Notes: generated by a model from the letters alone, not told the origin. A stretch of DNA of 64,000 bases from Kangiellaceae bacterium (GCA_026196875.1 JAPHTP010000004.1:158919-222918); one strand, 5' to 3'; positions 48,578 through 58,620 are shown, counted from the first letter of the stretch. A program made the numbers and translations.

Positions 48578-49000
48578 ATGTATACATTTCATTTAGATAT
48601 AGTTAGTGCAGAAAAGTCGATTTTCTCTGGCACTGTAGACTCACTGGTTGCTACTGGTGAACTCGGTGAGCTAGGTATCGTTCCTGGCCATGCACCGCTA
48701 CTGACCAAGCTTAAGCCTGGCACAGTTAAAGTCACTGATCACGATGGAAATGTAGAACATTACTACGTTTCTGGTGGTATGTTAGAGGTTCAACCTCACG
48801 TGACGACTATACTTGCCGATACTGCTGCAAGAGCTGGTGATGTTGATGAAGCCTCTGCAATTGCTGCGAAAGAAGCTGCAGAAGCGGCTATGGCGGATCA
48901 GAATTCAGAAATTGAATACGCTGAAGCCGCTGTAGAGCTTGCAGAAGCCGTAGCTCAATTGAGAACGATTCAATCATTGCGTAAGAAAATGGGCAAGTAA
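48578..49000 (+). CDS. atpC: ATP synthase subunit epsilon
   Basis: Epsilon subunit (140 residues) with an N-terminal beta sandwich (VSAEKSIFSGTVDSLVATGELGELGIVPGHAPLLTKLKPG) and a C-terminal helical hairpin (AEAAVELAEAVAQLRTIQSLRKKMGK) that regulates ATP hydrolysis. The ATG at 48578 follows AGGAAA; a TTG two codons earlier is less likely. Last gene of the operon, followed by a terminator. Confidence 0.96.
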   Translation: MYTFHLDIVSAEKSIFSGTVDSLVATGELGELGIVPGHAPLLTKLKPGTVKVTDHDGNVEHYYVSGGMLEVQPHVTTILADTAARAGDVDEASAIAAKEAAEAAMADQNSEIEYAEAAVELAEAVAQLRTIQSLRKKMGK

Positions 49001-49016
49001 TCGATTCAGTTCGAAT

Positions 49017-49046
49017 TAAAAAAAGCGGCTACGGCCGCTTTTTTGT
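49017..49046 (+). terminator. ATP synthase operon terminator
   Basis: AGCGGC and GCCGCT arms around TACG, with A-rich and T-rich flanks (AAAA before, TTTTTT after), about 17 bases past the atpC stop. The flanks could also pair, lengthening the stem. Confidence 0.85.
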
Positions 49047-49265
49047 TTTATAAAATACCTAACTTTTTTAGCTGACTGTCTGAATATCGTCTTGATAGAG
49101 GACTCAGAAAAGCTGTGCTCCCTTCAATTGTTCAAGTGCAAATTGAATAGGTTTCGTTGCCTAGAGTAGAGGCCTAGCTGAAAGCCAAAAATGAATTTCG
49201 ATATAATTTTGACCGCGGACTTAGTCCATTGGCGCTATATGACCAACTCAAGAATATCAATAACT

Positions 49266-49289
49266 AAAGCGGCTTATGCCGCTTTTTTT
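49266..49289 (+). terminator. Second, orphan terminator-like hairpin
   Basis: AAAGCGGC (49266-49273) and GCCGCTTT (49278-49285) around TTAT, followed by further T. It resembles the atp terminator at 49017-49046 but lies 220 bases downstream with no gene between. Confidence 0.65.
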
Positions 49290-49399
49290 TATGCTTTTTC
49301 ATAAATATTGCAAACTTTTTATTAAGTCATTACGACTATATAGAAAACTAATTAATTGTATTCTCTAGAACCTGTTACTTACTAGGTTGAGGAAAAGCT

Positions 49400-49975
49400 A
49401 TGAAACTTTCAGTTTTAAAACCATTAATTGCAATGGGAGCTTCATTGGTTATGTGCGCAGGGCTGTTTTTAACTCATTCACTCGATGTTAACGCACATAT
49501 TAAACACCAGGAAGCTGTCGCAATCAGCGATCTAGACAATCTCGAAAAAGCGCACTTTCTGGTGGGTGCTAAGCGCTTTTCTTTACAAGATCTGTCACCA
49601 GAAAATCAAAGCAAAATTCGCTCAGCAGCCTCGTCGCTCAAGTCTCTAAACCTGTTGTTTGGCGAGAGAAATCTGCGTCTTGAAAATAAACTCCAATCCT
49701 TAGAGCATACAATTAATCAGTTGGAGGAAAAATCACTAGACTGGACTGTGCAGCTTAATAATCACAGTATCCACTTGACCGAGCAAGAGTTTGAGCATTT
49801 AAACACAGCGTTAGATAAAAATAGCAAAGCGATTGAAGCGGCAACATTAGAAATTGAAAAGACTCTGCACCACATGAGGCATAAGTCGCACGAAAAGATA
49901 TCGGCTATTGAGGCGATTGCTACCCAAAAGCGAAGACTTAATACGATATTAGTCAAAATAGCTGAAAAAGATTAA
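49400..49975 (+). CDS. Hypothetical membrane-anchored coiled-coil protein
   Basis: A 191-residue protein with an N-terminal membrane helix or signal (IAMGASLVMCAGLFL, residues 10-26) and a mostly helical remainder (LENKLQSLEHTINQLEEK, LDKNSKAIEAATLEIEKTLHHMRHK), predicted coiled coil. Probably faces the periplasm. A cysteine at residue 19 could suggest a lipoprotein, but the lipobox is poor. Family not recognised. Confidence 0.6.
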   Translation: MKLSVLKPLIAMGASLVMCAGLFLTHSLDVNAHIKHQEAVAISDLDNLEKAHFLVGAKRFSLQDLSPENQSKIRSAASSLKSLNLLFGERNLRLENKLQSLEHTINQLEEKSLDWTVQLNNHSIHLTEQEFEHLNTALDKNSKAIEAATLEIEKTLHHMRHKSHEKISAIEAIATQKRRLNTILVKIAEKD

Positions 49976-50256
49976 TTCTGAGATGTCTCCTAATTTGGTA
50001 TTAAGCCGTAATTCAATGTTTAAACTGCGCTTCTACATTACTCAATCCGCTAGTTCTAGAATTGCCCTATTGACAAAGCCAGGCCAAAGTTTCATCAACT
50101 CAATCCATCGTTTCATCCTATCTACGGTGCGTTTCGTACCAATTCTATTGAGAGGCTATTTCTTATCCGATAAAAAGGTACTTAATTAATGTGCGGGGAT
50201 GCTTAACCGACACCTCATTTAGAGCATTATTGAGGATTAGGAAGGAGATAATAGCT

Positions 50257-50592
50257 ATGTACAATCCAAAACTTTGTAACATTCAGTCTAGCCGATTCCA
50301 TCTCGGTAATCTGGTCTATGATGCCATTAACCAGTCTTTGTCATCAGAAACAGAAACAATATATCTTCGACAAAAATTGAATGAGGTTTTGTATTACATG
50401 GTTTCTAACCAATCGCGTCTTGTATCACGACATGATCTAATCGAGAAAGTTTGGGATGGGAATTTTTATACTGGTGTAAAAGCCGTAACTCACAGCGTTT
50501 GTAAATTACGTAAAACCTTCAGTGAGCTTGGCGAAACCTCAATAAAAATCAGAACATTGCCTAAACAAGGATATACTTTGCAAATCAATTAA
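50257..50592 (+). CDS. Small winged-helix (OmpR/PhoB C-terminal type) protein
   Basis: A 111-residue protein consisting mainly of an OmpR-type winged helix: LRQKLNEVLYYMVSNQSRLVSRHDLIEKVWDGNFYTGVKAVTHSVCKLRKTFSELGE and the terminal KTLPKQGYTL-like strand (IRTLPKQGYTLQIN). There is no receiver or membrane domain, as in ToxR/CadC-type proteins. It may bind DNA as an orphan regulator. The ATG at 50257 follows AAGGAGATA; a longer frame from 50191 lacks support. Confidence 0.75.
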   Translation: MYNPKLCNIQSSRFHLGNLVYDAINQSLSSETETIYLRQKLNEVLYYMVSNQSRLVSRHDLIEKVWDGNFYTGVKAVTHSVCKLRKTFSELGETSIKIRTLPKQGYTLQIN

Positions 50593-50643
50593 TTTCCAGT
50601 CTGCAATATCTTAATAATTAATAGAATGTTCCTGGTTGTTAGC

Positions 50644-51411
50644 CTACTCAATACCTAATCGGTTGAGTAGGTTTTCTTTATAGCTCTGGCTGACGTTGAC
50701 TTTGTCCCCATTTTTCAAAATAACTGCATACTGCCCATCAGCGAGGGTTAAAAACTCACTTACTTGACTTAATCTTATCATCGACTTTCGATGAACCCTG
50801 ATAAAATCGGCATCATTTAAGTGTTTCTCCAAAAAGCTCATGCTTACTCTATGAAGAATAGCCTGCTCATGCATATGCAGTTCGACATAATTTCCCGCAG
50901 TTGAGAGCCATTTTACATCGGCTACAGAAATTAATTGAATTCGACCCACCGAGCGCACAATTAAGGTTTCTAATGCGGTATTTTGATTTTTGGGATCAGA
51001 AACTTTATTGAGTTGGTCGATTTGCAAGCTCTGCGTCTGTTGAGTCGTTAAAAGGTCCTCTGCACGCTCTAAGCATTGCGAAAATCGCTTATCATCGTAA
51101 GGCTTTAATAGATAATCAAGGGCGCATAATTCAAAAGCTTCTACGGCATGAGCATCAAAAGCGGTAACGAATATGATCACTGGCGGCTTTGCAGTATCTT
51201 GCAATTGACGACATACTTCCAAGCCATCCATTCCCGGCATTTTTATATCTAGAAATACGACATCAGGGTTTAGACTCTGTACATCGCTCAAAACTTGATC
51301 TCCACGGTCACATTCGCCCACGGCTTGCCATTTAGGAAACTCTTCTAAACTGGCAGCTATGGTGCGACGGGCTAGTTTCTCGTCATCAACAATGAGGGTC
51401 TTGATTTGCAT
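50644..51411 (-). CDS. LytTR-type response regulator
   Basis: Response regulator (255 residues) with a receiver domain (IVDDEKLARRT, phosphoacceptor D55 in VFLDIKMPGMDG) and a C-terminal LytTR DNA-binding domain (ISVADVKWLSTAGNYVELHMH, FIRVHRKSMIRLSQV). It pairs with the histidine kinase gene 14 bases upstream. Target promoters unknown. Confidence 0.92.
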   Translation of the reverse strand: MQIKTLIVDDEKLARRTIAASLEEFPKWQAVGECDRGDQVLSDVQSLNPDVVFLDIKMPGMDGLEVCRQLQDTAKPPVIIFVTAFDAHAVEAFELCALDYLLKPYDDKRFSQCLERAEDLLTTQQTQSLQIDQLNKVSDPKNQNTALETLIVRSVGRIQLISVADVKWLSTAGNYVELHMHEQAILHRVSMSFLEKHLNDADFIRVHRKSMIRLSQVSEFLTLADGQYAVILKNGDKVNVSQSYKENLLNRLGIE

Positions 51412-51425
51412 AATTTAAGATATAG

Positions 51426-52517
51426 TTAATTTTCGCTTGCCTCTGGAATGGATATTTCCACTGTATAGTGTTGTGCGGTTTCAAATTGTTCAAACTCAAT
51501 TGGTTGTTGGTATAGGATATCGATGCGGTCGCGCAAATTTTTCAGGCCTATGCCCAATGTATCACCATTCTTTTTGGAACGTTGGTGCGTATTTTGAATA
51601 AATAAACTCAATTTGGAGTCGTTATTGCTGATTTTGACTGAAAGCTCCATGGTTTCACCTGCCCTTTCCAAACCGTGACGGATCGCATTTTCTACAAATA
51701 TTTGCAGTATAAACGGCGGGCATTCTTGATTGAATGAAGTACGGTTGTCGATTAAGTCGACTTTGAGTTTATCTTCAAACCTAAGCTCTTGTAATGCGAG
51801 ATAATCTCTCACAAAAGCGAGTTCATCGTCGAATCTAACAAATAGATGATTGCTTGCATCAACGGCATAGCGCAATAGATCGCTGACTTGTTTGATCGCA
51901 TCCAAAGCCAATTTTTTCTCACTGATCCGAACCAAGCCAGATATCGAATTGAGTGCATTGAATAGAAAATGGGGCTCCAGCTGGGTTTGCAGTGATTTCA
52001 TTTGCAATTCTTTAAACTGAAGTTCCAGTTCTGTTTTCTCTTGGCCTATCTTTAATGCTTCTATTTTATTTGCATTTGAACGCCTATAGAAAATGATTGC
52101 GACGCAGGCGCCGAAACAAGCACCGAATAGCAATAGCTGATAAGTCCAATACCAAACAGGCATTGATAAATACAGTTCTAAAAGTGTTTTGTCGGTAATT
52201 TGTCGGCCGACCTTAGTCGACAGGGCATCAAACCACATGGCGATTGGCAGCCAGATCACTATGAGTAATAGGGCTATCTTGGGCAAAGATAGGTGGGGTG
52301 AGTGTCGATATCTGTCAATAACCCAATAAAACAAGGGAGTTACAAACATCCATGGGCCAAAAGTGATCAAAAAGCTATAGGTTCTTAGCGCAACGTTAAC
52401 TTCCCGCCCTGCTCTTGTTGAATCAACGATTGACGCATATATGCTGGCGAAAATGAATACGCCCCATACAATAAAATTGGCGCCTAACGCGCGACTACCA
52501 AACTTCGAAATCTTCAT
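51426..52517 (-). CDS. LytS-type sensor histidine kinase
   Basis: Sensor kinase (363 residues) with about four membrane helices (residues about 12-28, 45-63, 76-96, 118-140), a coiled-coil linker and a HisKA_3/His_kinase domain of the LytS/YehU group: LQTQLEPHFLFNALNSISGL contains the phosphorylatable His, ENAIRHGL the N box and LGIGLKNLRDRI the G box. There is no large periplasmic sensor, so signal detection in the membrane is likely. Operon with the response regulator. Confidence 0.9.
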   Translation of the reverse strand: MKISKFGSRALGANFIVWGVFIFASIYASIVDSTRAGREVNVALRTYSFLITFGPWMFVTPLFYWVIDRYRHSPHLSLPKIALLLIVIWLPIAMWFDALSTKVGRQITDKTLLELYLSMPVWYWTYQLLLFGACFGACVAIIFYRRSNANKIEALKIGQEKTELELQFKELQMKSLQTQLEPHFLFNALNSISGLVRISEKKLALDAIKQVSDLLRYAVDASNHLFVRFDDELAFVRDYLALQELRFEDKLKVDLIDNRTSFNQECPPFILQIFVENAIRHGLERAGETMELSVKISNNDSKLSLFIQNTHQRSKKNGDTLGIGLKNLRDRIDILYQQPIEFEQFETAQHYTVEISIPEASEN

Positions 52518-52706
52518 ACTGGTGAAGAATAGCTAAACACTTGAGTTTATTAAAGGTTACTCGCACCAGTAAAGCGGCAATTGGGCAATAAGTTAAGTTA
52601 ACAATCAATTACAATCGCGATCTAATCCCCCTAATGGTTTTATTTATGTGCCGATCCCGATAAAATAGCCCACTTGCATTAATCTTTATGGAATCTACTA
52701 CAAAGA

Positions 52707-54083
52707 ATGGACATCCAAGTCATTATTTTGGCCGCCGGTAAAGGCAGCCGAATGAAGTCTCGACTGCCAAAAGTACTGCACAAACTTGCCGGTAAGCCAT
52801 TAGTTCAACATGTAATCGATAATTGTAAATCGATGGGGGCTAAACATTGTCACCTAGTTGTTGGTCATGGCGCTGAGTTAGTCAAGGAAGGCGTCATTGG
52901 CGAGAACATAGAGCTTTCATTTGTCGAGCAAAAAGAGCAGCTTGGCACCGGGCATGCAGTGAAAATGACCCTAGAAGGCTTACAAGCAGATACACCGACT
53001 TTGATTTTGTACGGTGATGTTCCTTTGACTCACCATGACACCTTGTCACAACTAGTCGATATTTATCTGGCCGATCCTAAAGGGATCGCTTTGATGACTT
53101 GCTTTTTGGATGAGCCAACCGGTTATGGGCGTATCACTCGTGGCGCAGATAATTTAGTGACCGGCATCGTAGAGCACAAAGATGCGACTGAAGAGCAAAG
53201 GGAAATTAACGAGATTAATACAGGCATTTTGTGTTGTAACTCATCCCAGTTAATCGAATGGGTAGGTCGATTAAACAATGACAATGCTCAAGGCGAATAT
53301 TACCTTACTGACATTATCGCGATGTGTGTTGAGCAAGGAAATCAGGTTACTACAGCGCAGCCGGCTTATTTATACGAAGTTGAAGGTATCAATACGTTGC
53401 GCCAATTAGCCGAGTTAGAGAGAGTTTGGCAGTTGGAAATGGCGCAGCAATTAATGGATGGCGGAGTTACTTTAACCGATCCAGCTCGGTTTGACTTAAG
53501 AGGAACACTTTCTTGTGGGTCTGACGTGGTTATCGATATCAATTGTGTAATTGAAGGTCGAGTAATAATTAAAGAAGGTGTCACCATTGGCCCAAACGTT
53601 TGTCTAAAAGATTGCACTATTGGGGCAAACTCCGTGATCAAAGCTAATAGCGTGATCGAGGAAGCGACTATAGAAAATGAATGTAGTGTTGGACCATTTG
53701 CACGATTGCGGCCGGGCACCTTACTAAAATCTGACTCTCACATTGGAAACTTTGTTGAAATTAAAAAATCAACTTTGGGTCATGGCTCAAAGGCTGGTCA
53801 TCTAGCTTATATCGGCGACGCTGAAGTTGGAGAAAAAGTGAATATTGGCGCGGGTACTATAACCTGCAATTATGACGGCGCTAACAAACACAAAACTATT
53901 ATCGAAGATGGTGCCTTTATTGGCTCTGACTCGCAGCTTGTAGCTCCGGTTCGAGTTGGTAAAAATGTGACTGTAGGAGCTGGGTCAACTATCACCAAAG
54001 ATGTTCAAGATGACGTCTTGGTTATCAGTCGGGTTAAACAAAAAGAAATTAATGATTGGAAAAGACCAGTCAAAAACAAATAG
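52707..54083 (+). CDS. glmU: Bifunctional GlmU (uridyltransferase/acetyltransferase)
   Basis: Two-domain enzyme (458 residues) producing UDP-GlcNAc: the N-terminal domain (LAAGKGSRMKSRLPKVLHKL, LYGDVPL) is a uridyltransferase, and the C-terminal left-handed beta helix (hexapeptide repeats with GTLLKSDSHIGNFVEIKKS, NIGAGTITCNYDG) acetylates glucosamine-1-P. Followed by glmS, which supplies glucosamine-6-P. Confidence 0.97.
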   Translation: MDIQVIILAAGKGSRMKSRLPKVLHKLAGKPLVQHVIDNCKSMGAKHCHLVVGHGAELVKEGVIGENIELSFVEQKEQLGTGHAVKMTLEGLQADTPTLILYGDVPLTHHDTLSQLVDIYLADPKGIALMTCFLDEPTGYGRITRGADNLVTGIVEHKDATEEQREINEINTGILCCNSSQLIEWVGRLNNDNAQGEYYLTDIIAMCVEQGNQVTTAQPAYLYEVEGINTLRQLAELERVWQLEMAQQLMDGGVTLTDPARFDLRGTLSCGSDVVIDINCVIEGRVIIKEGVTIGPNVCLKDCTIGANSVIKANSVIEEATIENECSVGPFARLRPGTLLKSDSHIGNFVEIKKSTLGHGSKAGHLAYIGDAEVGEKVNIGAGTITCNYDGANKHKTIIEDGAFIGSDSQLVAPVRVGKNVTVGAGSTITKDVQDDVLVISRVKQKEINDWKRPVKNK

Positions 54084-54145
54084 ACGAATATCAAAGCACA
54101 GATATTAAAGCATAGAAGTAAGAGAATACTAGGAGATCCAATTAC

Positions 54146-55978
54146 ATGTGTGGCATTGTTGGCGCAGTAGCGCAAAGGGATATTGCTGAAATTTTAGTCG
54201 AGGGCCTGAGACGCCTCGAGTATCGCGGTTATGACTCAGCGGGTTTAGCGGTTATTTCCAATGACAAAATCACTCGAGTGCGTCGTGTTGGAAAAGTCGC
54301 AGAGCTGCAAAAGGCGTTAGATCAGGAACCAGTTGATGGGACTATTGGTATTGCCCATACGCGTTGGGCAACGCACGGTGAACCGACAGAGTCAAATGCG
54401 CATCCTCACTTTTCCAATGACAAAATAGCCATAGTTCACAATGGTATCATTGAGAACTATGAATCATTAAGAGAAGAGCTCAAATCTCAAGGTTATACCT
54501 TTACCTCGGAAACAGACACCGAGGTTATGGCACACCTTATCGAAAGAGAGAGAAAGTCAACCCAAACCCTATTGGAGGCTGTGCTTAAGGCAACCAAGCT
54601 ATTAGAAGGAGCCTATGGCACCGTAGTAATGGACATTGAATGCCCTGAGACACTTGTGGTTGCTCGATCAGGCAGTCCTCTTGTACTTGGTAAAGGTATC
54701 GGCGAAATGTTTATCGCTTCAGATCAGCTAGCCTTACTGCCTGTAACGCGCCAATTTATGTTTCTAGAAGAAGGTGAAGTAGCAGAGGTCGGCCGCCGAG
54801 AAATCAAAATTTTGGCGCCAAATGGTGATGTCGTGGAGCGCGAATTTGAAGAGTCTAGTGTTCAACATGATGCCGGTGATAAAGGTCAGTTCCGTCACTT
54901 TATGATGAAGGAGATCTTTGAACAGCCAGATTCTGTCAATAGCACCTTGGAGGGCCGTCTGGCTAGCAATTCTGTCATTGTAGAGTCTTTTGGGAATAAA
55001 GCGCCTGAGTTACTAGCCAAGACCGAAGCGGTGCAAATTATCGCTTGCGGTACTAGTTACCATGCGGCAATGGTGGCTAAGTACTGGATCGAATCAATGG
55101 TTGGCATTCCCTGCCAAGTAGAAATCGCCAGTGAATATCGTTACCGCAAAACGGTGGTCGTTCCCAACTCATTGTTTATCAGCATATCTCAATCAGGCGA
55201 GACCGCAGATACTCTTGCAGCACTTCGTATTGCTAAAGAGCAAGGCTTTATGGCTAGTCTGACTATTTGCAATGTACCCGGCTCTTCGCTGGTTCGCGAG
55301 TCAGATATGGCGTTTATGACTAGAGCTGGCGCAGAAATCGGAGTCGCTTCGACTAAAGCGTTTACTACCCAGCTCACCGGTTTGTTAATGCTATCGGCTG
55401 CCTTATCGCAAACTAAAAATACGCTACCAGAGTCAGAAATTGCTGAAATTGTCAGCCAATTACGCGGACTACCCTCTGATATTAATGACGCCCTAGAAAT
55501 GGATAAAACCATTGAACAGATGGCAGAAGAGTTTGTAGAAAAAGAACACTGCTTGTTCTTAGGTCGTGGTGAGCAATATCCCATTGCGATGGAAGGGGCG
55601 CTTAAACTAAAAGAAATTTCTTATATCCATGCTGAAGCCTATGCCGCTGGTGAGTTGAAACACGGGCCATTGGCTTTAATCGATCAAGATATGCCAGTTG
55701 TGGTTGTTGCGCCTAACAATGAACTTATCGAAAAACTTAAGTCAAATATGGAAGAAGTTCGTGCCAGAGGCGGTCAGTTGTATGTATTCGCGGATGAATC
55801 CAGTGAGATTAGTGAAAATAGCGGGCTCAAAATAACCCATTGTTCAGCTAAAGGTCATTATGTTGCCCCCATTATCTTCACTGTTCCGTTACAACTACTG
55901 TCTTACCACGTAGCTGTTATTCGAGGTACGGATGTCGATCAGCCGCGAAATTTGGCGAAATCAGTAACCGTAGAGTAA
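54146..55978 (+). CDS. glmS: Glucosamine-6-phosphate synthase GlmS
   Basis: Glutamine:fructose-6-P aminotransferase (610 residues), first step of UDP-GlcNAc synthesis. N-terminal class II amidotransferase domain starts CGIVGAV with Cys2 as nucleophile and includes [13 protein letters not shown]; two SIS domains follow ([28 protein letters not shown]). The C-terminal end [13 protein letters not shown] is canonical. Upstream leader is short; no glmS ribozyme is expected or seen. Confidence 0.98.
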   Translation: MCGIVGAVAQRDIAEILVEGLRRLEYRGYDSAGLAVISNDKITRVRRVGKVAELQKALDQEPVDGTIGIAHTRWATHGEPTESNAHPHFSNDKIAIVHNGIIENYESLREELKSQGYTFTSETDTEVMAHLIERERKSTQTLLEAVLKATKLLEGAYGTVVMDIECPETLVVARSGSPLVLGKGIGEMFIASDQLALLPVTRQFMFLEEGEVAEVGRREIKILAPNGDVVEREFEESSVQHDAGDKGQFRHFMMKEIFEQPDSVNSTLEGRLASNSVIVESFGNKAPELLAKTEAVQIIACGTSYHAAMVAKYWIESMVGIPCQVEIASEYRYRKTVVVPNSLFISISQSGETADTLAALRIAKEQGFMASLTICNVPGSSLVRESDMAFMTRAGAEIGVASTKAFTTQLTGLLMLSAALSQTKNTLPESEIAEIVSQLRGLPSDINDALEMDKTIEQMAEEFVEKEHCLFLGRGEQYPIAMEGALKLKEISYIHAEAYAAGELKHGPLALIDQDMPVVVVAPNNELIEKLKSNMEEVRARGGQLYVFADESSEISENSGLKITHCSAKGHYVAPIIFTVPLQLLSYHVAVIRGTDVDQPRNLAKSVTVE

Positions 55979-56004
55979 AAAATTAAATTAAGTAAGAGGA
56001 AATC

Positions 56005-56631
56005 ATGAAGCAGTTAAAACTTTTCGCACTAGTACTGGCTAGTTTAATCGGCGCTCCATCAGCGCTGGCCCAGGGCAAGTTTGAAGAAGGTAAGCACTAC
56101 GAAGTAATGGCGCCGCAAACTAAAACTGAGCCGGTAGTGGAAGAGTTTTTCAACTATGCGTGCGGCGCTTGTTATGGCGCTGAGAAGTTTGCAGCTCAAT
56201 TAAAAACGAATAATCCAGGGATAAAGTTTAAGTATTCTCCTGTAGAACTCAGAGAGTCTTGGAAAATTTATGTGAAAGCTTACTATATCGGCGAAAAATT
56301 GAATGTTCTCGATAAGAGCCATACCAAGTTATTTCACCGACTACACGTTGAAAAGAAATTTTTCCGAAATGAAGGTGATATGAAAGACTTCTTTTTATCA
56401 CTAGGAGTGGCTGCGGAAGAGTATGATAAGGTTGTTAAATCTTACTGGTTAAAGACCCAGATGCGCCAGGCGAAGCAGTACGCATTTAAAAACCGTGTTA
56501 CGAGTACGCCGGTTTACTTGGTTAATAAACGCTTTAAGCTAAATAGTAAGAATATGTCGACATACAACGAAATAGAACAAGCTATTGTTGAATTGTCAGG
56601 GTATAAACCCAAAGAAACAGCTGCAAAGTAA
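56005..56631 (+). CDS. dsbA: Thiol:disulfide interchange protein DsbA-like
   Basis: Periplasmic oxidoreductase (208 residues) with signal peptide (residues 1-22, LAQ) and thioredoxin-like active site in NYACGACYGAEKF: CGAC (C53, C56) instead of the common CPHC, which should shift the redox potential. The cis-Pro is in VTSTPVYLVN. Length and helical insert fit DsbA. AGAGG precedes the start. Located right after glmS. Confidence 0.9.
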   Translation: MKQLKLFALVLASLIGAPSALAQGKFEEGKHYEVMAPQTKTEPVVEEFFNYACGACYGAEKFAAQLKTNNPGIKFKYSPVELRESWKIYVKAYYIGEKLNVLDKSHTKLFHRLHVEKKFFRNEGDMKDFFLSLGVAAEEYDKVVKSYWLKTQMRQAKQYAFKNRVTSTPVYLVNKRFKLNSKNMSTYNEIEQAIVELSGYKPKETAAK

Positions 56632-56638
56632 TCGTTTG

Positions 56639-56662
56639 AATGCCCGCTACAGCGGGCATTTT
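56639..56662 (+). terminator. dsbA terminator
   Basis: AATGCCCGCT and AGCGGGCATT arms around AC, followed by TTT. It sits about 8 bases after the dsbA stop. Confidence 0.85.
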
Positions 56663-56819
56663 TCTTTCTTATCGACAATTAGACTCGCTATTTGTTCTGT
56701 CTGAAACGTTTGCTTACATCCTTTGAGCTAAAAATCCCGACTTTCTTAAATCATTGATCGACTTAACCTGTGTCGTGCGAATTTCTATAGCATTGCTACC
56801 CATTTTAGGAGGAACACAA

Positions 56820-57608
56820 ATGAAGAAAACTTTTATCGCGGCAGCTTTGTTCGGGGCATCCGGAATAGCTTTAGCTGATTCTAAGGTATGTGACTTTTCT
56901 GTTAACTACGATATCAATGTCAACGACGCCAGCGTCCTATTTGATAAGAGCAATGGCGATTCGATTGAATTTAAGGGAGAAAAACTTTTTATTAATGGCG
57001 AATCTGTTGAGTTAACCGATGAGCAGCGAAGAGCAAGCCTTGAGTTGCAACGAGGTGCACGAGAAATGGTGCCCAAAATCGCGGAAATAGCTGTTGAGGG
57101 TGCTGAGCTAGGTATCAAGGCAACGACTATAGTGTTGTCGACTTTATTTGGAAATGACACTGACATTCAAAACGAATTGCTTAAACCGATAGAAGCAATT
57201 AGTGATAAAATTCAAGAACATATCAGTGATACTCGGATGAATACAGCGGAACTTGAAAAGGCATTCGATAATGCCTTTGATGAAGAGTTCGAGCAAATGA
57301 TTGAAACTGCAGCATCGAAATATTCGGGTAGAATTGTCGGAAATGTGTTGTCAGCGGTATTTTCGGGGGACCAAGAAGAACTAAAAGATCTCGAGTTTCG
57401 TATGGAGTCACTTGAAACTGACATTGAAAAATATGTTACGGAAAACGCATCTGAAATAGAGCGCAAGGCTGAAGAACTTTGCCTTGATATGGCAGTGCTT
57501 GATAAGTTTGATTCTGAACTGGAAAGCGTTTCTGGTTACCCAAAAGGGGGGATTTTGACCGAAGATGGTGATGGTCTTCGATTAAAGAATTTCTCTTGGA
57601 ACAAGTAA
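56820..57608 (+). CDS. YggN/DUF2884-like periplasmic protein
   Basis: A 262-residue protein with a signal peptide (MKKTFIAAALFGASGIALA) and an acidic, helical mature part. The start of the mature chain (VCDFSVNYDINVNDASVLF) and the repeated charged helices fit the YggN/DUF2884 family. Periplasmic, function unknown. TAGGAGG lies eight bases before the ATG. Confidence 0.75.
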   Translation: MKKTFIAAALFGASGIALADSKVCDFSVNYDINVNDASVLFDKSNGDSIEFKGEKLFINGESVELTDEQRRASLELQRGAREMVPKIAEIAVEGAELGIKATTIVLSTLFGNDTDIQNELLKPIEAISDKIQEHISDTRMNTAELEKAFDNAFDEEFEQMIETAASKYSGRIVGNVLSAVFSGDQEELKDLEFRMESLETDIEKYVTENASEIERKAEELCLDMAVLDKFDSELESVSGYPKGGILTEDGDGLRLKNFSWNK

Positions 57609-57623
57609 ATTCTAGTCACTATT

Positions 57624-57648
57624 AAGACCGCTTAACGCGGTCTTTCTT
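57624..57648 (+). terminator. Terminator after the YggN-like gene
   Basis: AAGACCGC (57624-57631) and GCGGTCTT (57637-57644) around TTAAC, then TCTTT. Confidence 0.8.
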
Positions 57649-57780
57649 TATTTCTTCAATAACACAAAGTAAGCACGTGTTTTTTGCAATCAAAATTGAA
57701 TATTTTTTGCCCTACCTGCGCTTTTTTATTATCATCCGATTCCTTTTGTACTGAAATGGCAATGTGATACTCGTTTTTAA

Positions 57781-58614
57781 ATGAAAATATTCTGGGATCG
57801 ACTACTTAAGAAGTTAGAAAAGATAAACGAAAGTAAACTTTTTCAGTTTGCGATTGTTTTGGTGATTGTAATTTCTGCTCTGACGATAGGCGCTAAGACC
57901 CATAATTTGCCAGACAATCTTCGGCAAGTTTTAGAAATAGCTGACGTTGCTATTACCATCTTCTTTCTAGTTGAAATAATCATTCGCTTTTTAGCAACTA
58001 ACAATACTCGTAAGTTTTTCTCAAATGGTTGGAATATCTTTGATACTGTAATTGTGATTGGTAGTTTAATTCCTGCCGGTGGAACGGGGGTTTTACTTGC
58101 TCGATTGTTACGTGTGTTTCGCGTATTGCGGCTGGTGTCAATGATCCCTGAGCTTCGCATATTGATTAATGCGCTGCTCAAAGCGATCCCTAGAATGGGA
58201 TACATCGGTTTGTTAATGTTTGTGATTTTCTACATCTACGCCGCGGTTGGCAGTATCTTGTTTGAAAACATAAACCGAGAACTGTGGGGAGATGTTTCCA
58301 TTTCTATGTTGACTCTGTTTAGAATAGCGACCTTTGAAGACTGGACCGACGTCATGTACGAAACTATGACGGTTTACCCGATTAGCTGGCTATTCTATTT
58401 AAGCTTTATTTTTCTCACCGCTTTTATATTCCTCAATATGATGGTTGGAACAGTGTTGGAAGTCATGAGTCAGGAACACGAGAGGTTTCGGGCGGAAAGC
58501 CATGGTGAAACAGGCGAAGGTGGTGAGCCCGCTAGTCGCGCTCAGATAGAAGTGCTTCAGTCGCAAATAGAAGAGTTAAAAGCTCTTGTAGTTCAATCAC
58601 AAGGTAAAAACTGA
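57781..58614 (+). CDS. Voltage-gated cation channel (NaChBac-type)
   Basis: Single-domain voltage-gated channel (277 residues) with six membrane helices. The arginine-rich S4 is LLARLLRVFRVLRLVSMIPELR; the pore contains TLFRIATFEDWTDVM, whose TFEDW aligns with the TLESW selectivity filter of bacterial sodium channels. A C-terminal coiled coil (QIEVLQSQIEELKALV) fits tetramer assembly. Likely a Na+ or Ca2+-permeable channel of the inner membrane. Confidence 0.85.
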   Translation: MKIFWDRLLKKLEKINESKLFQFAIVLVIVISALTIGAKTHNLPDNLRQVLEIADVAITIFFLVEIIIRFLATNNTRKFFSNGWNIFDTVIVIGSLIPAGGTGVLLARLLRVFRVLRLVSMIPELRILINALLKAIPRMGYIGLLMFVIFYIYAAVGSILFENINRELWGDVSISMLTLFRIATFEDWTDVMYETMTVYPISWLFYLSFIFLTAFIFLNMMVGTVLEVMSQEHERFRAESHGETGEGGEPASRAQIEVLQSQIEELKALVVQSQGKN

Positions 58615-58620
58615 CGCTTT

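Larger units (their letters stand above)
49001..49399. other. Intergenic region with two terminator-like hairpins
   Basis: Contains the atp terminator at 49017-49046, a TATAAT at about 49201 and a second hairpin at 49266-49285. No coding sequence was seen. The gap between the two hairpins could hold a small RNA (see findings). Confidence 0.5.

Noticed and set aside
49983..50189. A 68-residue plus-strand frame after the coiled-coil membrane protein
   Set aside because: No ribosome binding site, no recognisable motif and no clear protein-like pattern; treated as chance.
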